The notes under the pieces: generated by a model
Databases searched by the model: none
What the model saw: only the letters and a program-made list of their open reading frames with translations
What the model was told of the DNA's origin: nothing
DNA from: JBGSWL01 sp041752455
Lineage (GTDB): Bacteria; Pseudomonadota; Alphaproteobacteria; Rhizobiales; Rhizobiaceae
Length of the DNA stretch: 64,000 bases
NCBI GenBank assembly: GCA_041752455.1
Contig: JBGSWL010000032.1
Location: 24,070 to 88,069, forward strand
Reading direction: 5' to 3'
Translations under genes and position numbers: made by a program
Shown: one piece after another, positions 63,898-64,000 of the stretch
Position numbering within the stretch: position 1 is the first letter of the stretch
Layout: each line of letters opens with the position of its first letter

Positions 63898-64000
63898 TCA
63901 GTTCTGCGGTACGCTTGGCGCGGGCGTGGTTGGCGCAGGCGCTGCCGGTGCTGCGGCAGGCGCAGTTTCTGCAGCGGGCTCCGGTGCAGTGCCCTGTGCC
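63898..64000 (-). CDS. secG: Preprotein translocase subunit SecG, C-terminal tail
   Basis: Reading from the right edge leftward gives 33 codons of an Ala/Pro-rich tail ending PTTPAPSVPQN and a TGA at 63898-63900. Alphaproteobacterial SecG proteins end in such a low-complexity tail and are usually encoded just upstream of pyrG. The membrane part lies outside the window, so the call rests on tail composition and position. Confidence 0.72.
   Translation of the reverse strand, partial: AQGTAPEPAAETAPAAAPAAPAPTTPAPSVPQN

Overview
The window looks like chromosomal DNA of a GC-rich alphaproteobacterium, most likely of the order Hyphomicrobiales (Rhizobiales). Support comes from the gene neighbourhoods secG-pyrG-purU and mfd-sdhE-recG, the Ala/Pro-rich SecG tail, a cpa/tad pilus operon, an IalB-family protein, and a short palindromic repeat between recG and glmU that resembles a repeat I remember from rhizobial genomes. 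Genus and species cannot be read from the sequence. I saw no insertion sequence, prophage, integrase or CRISPR array, and no gene-free stretch longer than about 300 bases.

Layout. 1-5006 (minus): a LacI-type regulator, a complete binding-protein ABC importer and a metallophosphoesterase cut by the left edge, in one compact operon. 5290-29881: a large exopolysaccharide region with its own regulators. 29983-37702 (minus): a cpaB-cpaC-lipoprotein-cpaE-cpaF-tadB-tadC-tadD pilus operon without pilin or prepilin peptidase. 37937-39163: a GT87-type membrane glycosyltransferase. 39231-43989 (minus): a BMP-family nucleoside-type ABC importer. 44183-50181: ubiH-like monooxygenase, AEC transporter, hspQ, FrnE-type DsbA protein, YejA-type peptide-binding protein and an IalB-like protein. 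50239-64000: housekeeping genes mfd, sdhE, recG, glmU, an EamA transporter, ccdA, tRNA-Lys, a Mur-ligase-like protein, purU, pyrG and the 3' end of secG.

The main discovery candidate is 5290-29881. Its content closely parallels the syp symbiosis polysaccharide locus known from Vibrio fischeri: a STAS protein (SypA-like), an SLBB export protein (SypC-like), a CpsD-like protein (SypD-like), a HATPase-REC-PP2C regulator with the domain order of SypE, a hybrid histidine kinase ending in HPt (SypF-like), a sigma54-dependent response regulator (SypG-like), several glycosyltransferases, a flippase, a ligase/polymerase, an acyltransferase, a chain-length protein, and a fusion of a GT2 enzyme with a sugar-phosphate transferase. 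I also find four good and one weak -24/-12 (sigma54) promoters placed before the biosynthetic operons, plus a divergent pair sharing one -12 element. Together these suggest a self-contained, sigma54-switched polysaccharide locus with partner-switching control, a glmS gene for UDP-GlcNAc supply, and an unusual cysteine-free molybdopterin-oxidoreductase-fold protein encoded directly before the kinase.
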